DNA of 64,000 nucleotides, from contig JAKSXM010000014.1 of NCBI GenBank assembly GCA_022575985.1, forward strand, positions 29,450,001-29,514,000, given 5' to 3'. Source of the stretch: Anagrus nilaparvatae. Lineage: Eukaryota; Arthropoda; Insecta; Hymenoptera; Mymaridae. Position 1 is the first letter of the stretch. Each line of letters starts with the position of its first letter. The notes beneath the pieces were generated by a model. That model ran no database searches. It saw only the letters and a list, made by a program, of their open reading frames with translations, and was not told the DNA's origin. The position numbers and the translations under genes are program-made. This document shows positions 59,791 to 64,000 of the stretch, one piece after another.

Positions 59791-60966
59791 ATTGAAAAAA
59801 TAAAGCAAATTGTTAGCTCAGAAATCAAATATTTTTATTTAATATTAAAAATCAAATGAGCGATAAATTCAACTTATACAGGACAATATATTTTACTTCT
59901 TTGTTGTTTTGTACATACACATGCCATTTTTGCTTCGGAAAAAACCATTCTATCTTTATCAAAATATTGGATAGTTGATCGTTACATACTTTTGCAGCTT
60001 GTTTCAATCTATATATACTTTTATTTAACCAGCATGCTTAATTTTCTTTACTTTTAATTACATATCCCTCTGGCTGTTGCATGTAAATTATTTCCTTTAA
60101 ATTGCCTTTAAGGAAAGCTCTTTTTGCATCATAATGCTTGACAATGAGTTTCTTATTATTTGAAACTGCTAAAAGAGTTGTGAAGGTGTCTTGTCTTACA
60201 ACTGGAGCAAAAATTTCATCGTAGTCAACAACGTATTTTTGCAAAAATTCTCTTGCTACTAGTCGAGCCTTGTATCTAATTACTATTCCTTCAGTTTCTT
60301 GCTTTTTCTTGAATACCGTTTTGCAGATTATCATTTGTCGGCCTTGTAGAATTTCCTCAAGATTCCAGGTACCATTTTCAATTAGTGATTCAATTTCTTC
60401 GTTCATTGCTTGAATCCAAAAATCCTTTTCAGGATTATTTAAGGCTTCTTCTACACTTCTAGGTTCATCTTCAATTACCATTTTTAAAGTACCCATATAG
60501 CGATAAGGTACACCTTTAATTTCCCTTCCTGAACGTCTTAATTCCTTTTCATGCCTTAACTTGATATTATTTCCATCTTGAGCATCATAGAATTCTTCAT
60601 CTGCATCTTCATATGACTTTTCTTTCTTATCTTTATTCTTATCTTTATCTTTATTTACTCTTTTTTAAAATTTATCAAAAATTACTTCTCAGACATCGTT
60701 TACCATTTCTTCATCTAGAAAAACTACGTCTCGACTTACAGTAACACAATTCGTGACTGTATCAAGTAAACGATAACCTTTTGACTCGGCAGAATAACCA
60801 ACAAAAGTCAATTCCTCTGCCTTATTGTCAAGTTTTTTTCTCGATTTCTCCAGTAGTTGTTCAAAATAGACTGCTAACAAGTATTAAAGTAAAAACACCT
60901 TTTGAGTTAAGGTGTAAGAAAAAACCTCATTTAAGATATTAAAAAATTTTTAATTGAATAAAAACT

Positions 60967-61045
60967 TTTTAATGACCTTGCTAATGTCATTAAAACATTT
61001 TTAATGGCTAAAAGCTTTTTAATGGCTTCATTCAAGCCATTAAAA
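60967..61045. repeat. Two consecutive small hairpins
   Basis: TTTTAATGAC at 60967 pairs with GTCATTAAAA ending 60995 (10 bp, 9-base loop), and TTTTAATGGCTT at 61017 pairs with AAGCCATTAAAA ending 61045 (12 bp, 5-base loop). The two are variants of the same unit, so this is a tandem of related palindromes. Confidence 0.65.
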
Positions 61046-61199
61046 TTTTCCCAGAAATTGGCCAATTTTTTGGTCTAAAATAAGTGCAGGGATGAAATTA
61101 AGGTTAAATGCGATTAAAATTTCAATTTTTGTGACCCATCATACCCCTATATACAGTTTTTATGCCAAAAAATTAAATTTAAAGCAATAATTTAAAAGC

Positions 61200-61365
61200 T
61201 ATTTAAAGTATTTAAAGTATTTAAATCGCTATTAAATCTTAAATATTTTGAATTGCGTTTTCAGCCTCTCGATAACAACAACTGCTACATTGTTATAATT
61301 ATGTATCAAATTTTGTTTTTGGACAAATAAAATAACATTTACATTTACATTTACAGGTTTTAGAT
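61200..61365 (+). repeat. Possible LINE 3' end with (ACATTT)n tail
   Basis: A complex 3' UTR-like stretch (CTCGATAACAACAACTGCTAC) is followed by GGACAAATAAAATA and then three ACATTT units at about 61335-61355. The combination of an AATAAA-like signal and a short hexamer tail is typical of jockey/CR1-group LINE 3' ends. No coding part is attached. Confidence 0.35.
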
Positions 61366-64000
61366 TTTTTTTTTGATAGCTGAATCGATTCATTTAAGTA
61401 ACTAAAAATGTCCCAGTTAAAAATTTCTAAGAAAATAATTAAAAAAATAAAATTGTAGCAACTTTTTCCTTTTATTTAACCAAGGATCTTTTCATATCTT
61501 GTATTTATAATAGATATTTGCTAATTAAGTTTATCAAAATATAGATTTTGAGTTTTGATTTTTCATTCAGTTGTACGCATAGGTGAGCTTAGTAAGTAAG
61601 TGCATTATTTGCATAGATATACGATTAAAATTGATAAATTAATACGATCAAAGTAATATACCATAATTATATCATTTTTCAATTCTTATCATTTAAAATT
61701 TTTAATTAAGAAAAAAAAAATAAAGTTTCTAATAAAATAACAAAAGCTTGCATTTTTTCCACATATTCTAAACATTAGTAAATTAAAAATAAAATAAGAA
61801 AATATGTAATACGACAAAAAGGATAAGAAATCAGAATCACACGCGACAAGTAAGTTAAGTGATTCTTGATTCTTTAATGAAGACAAAGAAGACAAGTAGA
61901 ATGGTTATAGTATATAGATGAAGGACACGTGTCTCTTTGGAAGAGAAGTCGTCCAGTTTTAAAAAGAAGATATCTTTATTCGTATATCAATTACTCAACG
62001 ATTAGATGAAAGAAGATACCTTATTTTTTGATTTAACTATCCCCTTCCTCTTAAATTTACTCTTATACTCTCTTTTTGACAAGAGGTGGAGACAAGAAAA
62101 AGAAAAACGTAGCAAACAAGAAGGTGGGGCCTATATATATGTAAGTAATGTTTCTGATTGACATTGATCTCGTTGCGCTAGCAGTCAAGATTCTTGAGTG
62201 ATCGCTGTCACTCGTCAGATAAGAAAAGAGAACCAAAAGACAAGGAGGTTCCCCTGTATATATATAAATATTCTATACAATAAACTTATTTTATGCGTAT
62301 ATCTTAATGAGAAGACAAGAGGTTCCCTTGCTTCTTCTTATCGCCAAAGGCATATAATACGAATTTGTAACTATCTTTATTTATTGTTTCTTTACCCTTT
62401 TTAATTAGTTTTATATAATTTGCATATATAAACTTGATTTTTATTCAATATATATCTTAAATAATAATCTATTAATTTATCTTTATCAAAAAAAAAACAT
62501 AAATAAATACGAAATATATATCAATGTATCAAATCATTAAAGTCCATAAAAGTTTATTTTAAAAAGTATTCTTTCAATATAATGTCACCTCTATAATACA
62601 CCAGTTTAAAAAGACTTACCGCTTGACTCAAGTTAAAAAGTACCGCGATTTTTTTTTGAAACAAAAAGATATATAATAATAAAAATATATATATAAGAGA
62701 AGAAAGTTTTAAGGGAGTCGAGGGACATGTAAGACGTAGTATAATCTTGTCGATCAAACAATTAACAATGCCGCCCGAGAGAGATTTAAAAAAAAAAAGA
62801 TCCGCAATTGGAAAAAAGACCGTGTAAGAAAGACAGAATATATTATATCCTTTTTACTATAATATAACATGAGGGGCTAATTGAAAAAAAAAAATTTTTT
62901 TGTTTTTTGTATGTATTATAATAAGGATCTGCGTAAAAGAGTTTACGTTTGTTAAAAGCCGCCAATGATAGTCTTTTAAAAAGTTGTATTTTTTTATGTA
63001 AGAATGAGTACTTGTTTTACTTTAAATAAGTATGGGTTTTATTTTTTTTTTTTGTAAAATATGTTCAAGTATTGGAAAAAAAATACTTGTCCAGGAGGTC
63101 TTAAGTACAAACATCTCCTTCTAATAGTGTCACTCTTTAATTATTTAACATTAATTAGTTTCGAATTCTTTATTCGTATGTTTTTAAGGATTTATGCTAA
63201 TTTATTTAAAAAGATTGTTTATATCATTTGTAAAACAATTTTAGTCATTTTAAATGACATTAAGTACTTTTAAATATTATTATCACTTGGGTTTTAAAAT
63301 TTTAAGTAAGTATTTCATTGAGAAAATTCCTGTACTTTGAAAATCGTTTTTTTTTCGTTATATTGCCTAAATAGTACCAATCGCTTCTTATTTAGCATAT
63401 ATAATATTACAGTAAAAAATATAACAGGGTTAATTTTTCCACTTAAAAAAAAATACGAAACTGAGAAAACGATGAAACATGTTGAGTGACGCTTATCACA
63501 TGCTACTTAAGTTGATATAAATTTATTTTTACTTGAATATATAAAAATATTCGTATTTATGCGTAAATATCGATGCGTATAAATTTAAATTGTAAGACAA
63601 AAAAGAAAAAAAAAGAAGCTGAAACCGATTCTGATGTATTTATAAGAAAAGAAAAGATTTGCATACGATGCAACAGCAGTATAACAGATCGCCGATAGTA
63701 AAAAAAGAAGGCGGCTTGTCTTTAGATTCAAAGACTCTTTGTGCCATTATATGCCATAAAATATTCCTTTTCTAATGTCCCTTTTCGATCCCAACTGAGC
63801 TTACTTCGCCTGATTCCAGGAAATAAAAGTTTTTAAGGCTGTTGATCCATGTATATTTATTGCGTACCTTCTATTCTTTAAACATCAATATTTTTTTTAC
63901 AATACTGATCGATAAAATTGAAGATTTTTGTATCTAAAAAAAATCTGATCTATGAATGTAAAATTGACGTTATTAAAGTTGACTTATTACTCATTTATAT
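61366..64000. other. AT-rich non-coding stretch with complex islands
   Basis: No gene is recognised. 61880-62350 (including GGACACGTGTCTC), 62690-62840 and 63600-63840 are islands with mixed composition and no convincing frame. The remainder is AT spacer. Short frames such as 63061-63273 have spacer-like amino-acid composition. Confidence 0.5.

Larger units (their letters stand above)
58715..59850 (+). mobile_element. 5'-truncated Penelope-like element (PLE)
   Basis: The element lies antisense inside the copia pseudogene. It consists of the C-terminal GIY-YIG endonuclease frame (58720-59334), a 3' UTR of about 400 bases, a hammerhead-like motif (59749-59779) and an end in ATTTTTATTTAATATT near 59850. 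The reverse transcriptase of the PLE is missing, a normal 5' truncation. Its 3' end matches the remnant at 15315-15400. Confidence 0.85.
57816..60888 (-). pseudogene. Ty1/copia pol pseudogene split by a Penelope-like insertion
   Basis: Read on the minus strand: the integrase C-terminus (RKKLDNKAEEL, FVGYSAESKGYRLLD; 60880-60689), a linker with RRSGREIKG, then the reverse transcriptase (NPEKDFWIQAMNEEI, YKARLVAREFLQ, YDEIFAPVVRQDT, DAKRAFLKGNL, YMQQPEGYV; 60496-60038). A stop follows, then LNKSIYRLKQAAKVCN and KYIVLY at about 59866. There the frame is cut by the Penelope-like element. RT resumes near 58733 with KEIYQISELLIEHFKLEDL, KYYFGIEI, then NILSQHNKNP and EVRRVLRYLK, and RNase H (DSDWAENLPSRKS, SSTEVEYIALAEG, YEDNQSC, NMLADILTKPLG) ends at a TGA near 57816. 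The four RNase H acidic positions look present. The YVDD box itself is lost at the insertion. gag, protease and most of the integrase are absent. Confidence 0.9.

Noticed and set aside
1..64000. Looked for tRNA genes, rRNA, CRISPR arrays and bacterial-type systems
   Set aside because: No B-box/cloverleaf pattern, no regularly spaced identical repeats with unique spacers and no prokaryotic operon structure were seen; the window is eukaryotic.

Overview
The window is very AT-rich eukaryotic nuclear DNA (clearly more than 70% A+T by eye), with a very low gene density, many poly(A)/poly(T) runs and AT microsatellites, and many old transposable elements. The transposon set (Ty1/copia, Penelope-like, CR1/Daphne-type and R2-type LINEs, TA- and TTAA-flanked palindromic MITEs), a short 96-bp intron and a chymotrypsin-fold serine protease homologue all suggest an arthropod, most likely an insect. 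The extreme AT content would suit an AT-rich parasitoid wasp such as an aphidiine braconid, but nothing here proves the lineage. I found no tRNA, rRNA, CRISPR array or bacterial-type operon.

Layout. 1-8.1 kb is AT desert with a gag-like pseudogene (4.49-5.16 kb, minus) inserted in a tandem duplication. 8.1-9.7 kb holds the one intact-looking host gene: a two-exon secreted serine protease homologue whose start codon lies 5 bp from the end of a 0.74-kb TTAA-flanked inverted-repeat element. 9.7-22 kb is mostly featureless, with two LINE/Penelope tails, one TA-flanked MITE and one miRNA-sized hairpin. 22.2-24.8 kb is a mosaic: a copia reverse-transcriptase pseudogene (plus), then a GC-richer block with a perfect histone-type 3' stem-loop, back-to-back TATA boxes and H2A-like tandem repeats, then a Penelope ribozyme-like remnant and a 24-bp minisatellite.

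29.4-32.9 kb is a cluster of fold-back elements, including a palindrome of about 1.9 kb. 37.8-38.9 kb is a 5'-truncated CR1/Daphne-like LINE (minus). 41.5-43.1 kb contains two tandem copies of an R2-like LINE fragment (minus). 39-55 kb carries seven small palindromic MITEs of different families. 57.8-60.9 kb is a copia pseudogene (minus) split at its YVDD catalytic box by a 5'-truncated Penelope-like element on the plus strand that still has an open GIY-YIG endonuclease frame and a hammerhead-like motif. The last 3 kb is non-coding.

No pathway is encoded. The features are related as layers of transposition: autonomous elements are all broken, small fold-back elements are numerous, and one secreted pseudo-protease survives between them. 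Scattered islands of higher complexity and GC (for example near 20.1, 21.3, 25.7, 28.7, 34.1, 35.7, 44.6, 48.3, 49.7, 50.6, 52.8, 62.2, 62.8 and 63.7 kb) have no coding potential that I could see and may be regulatory DNA.
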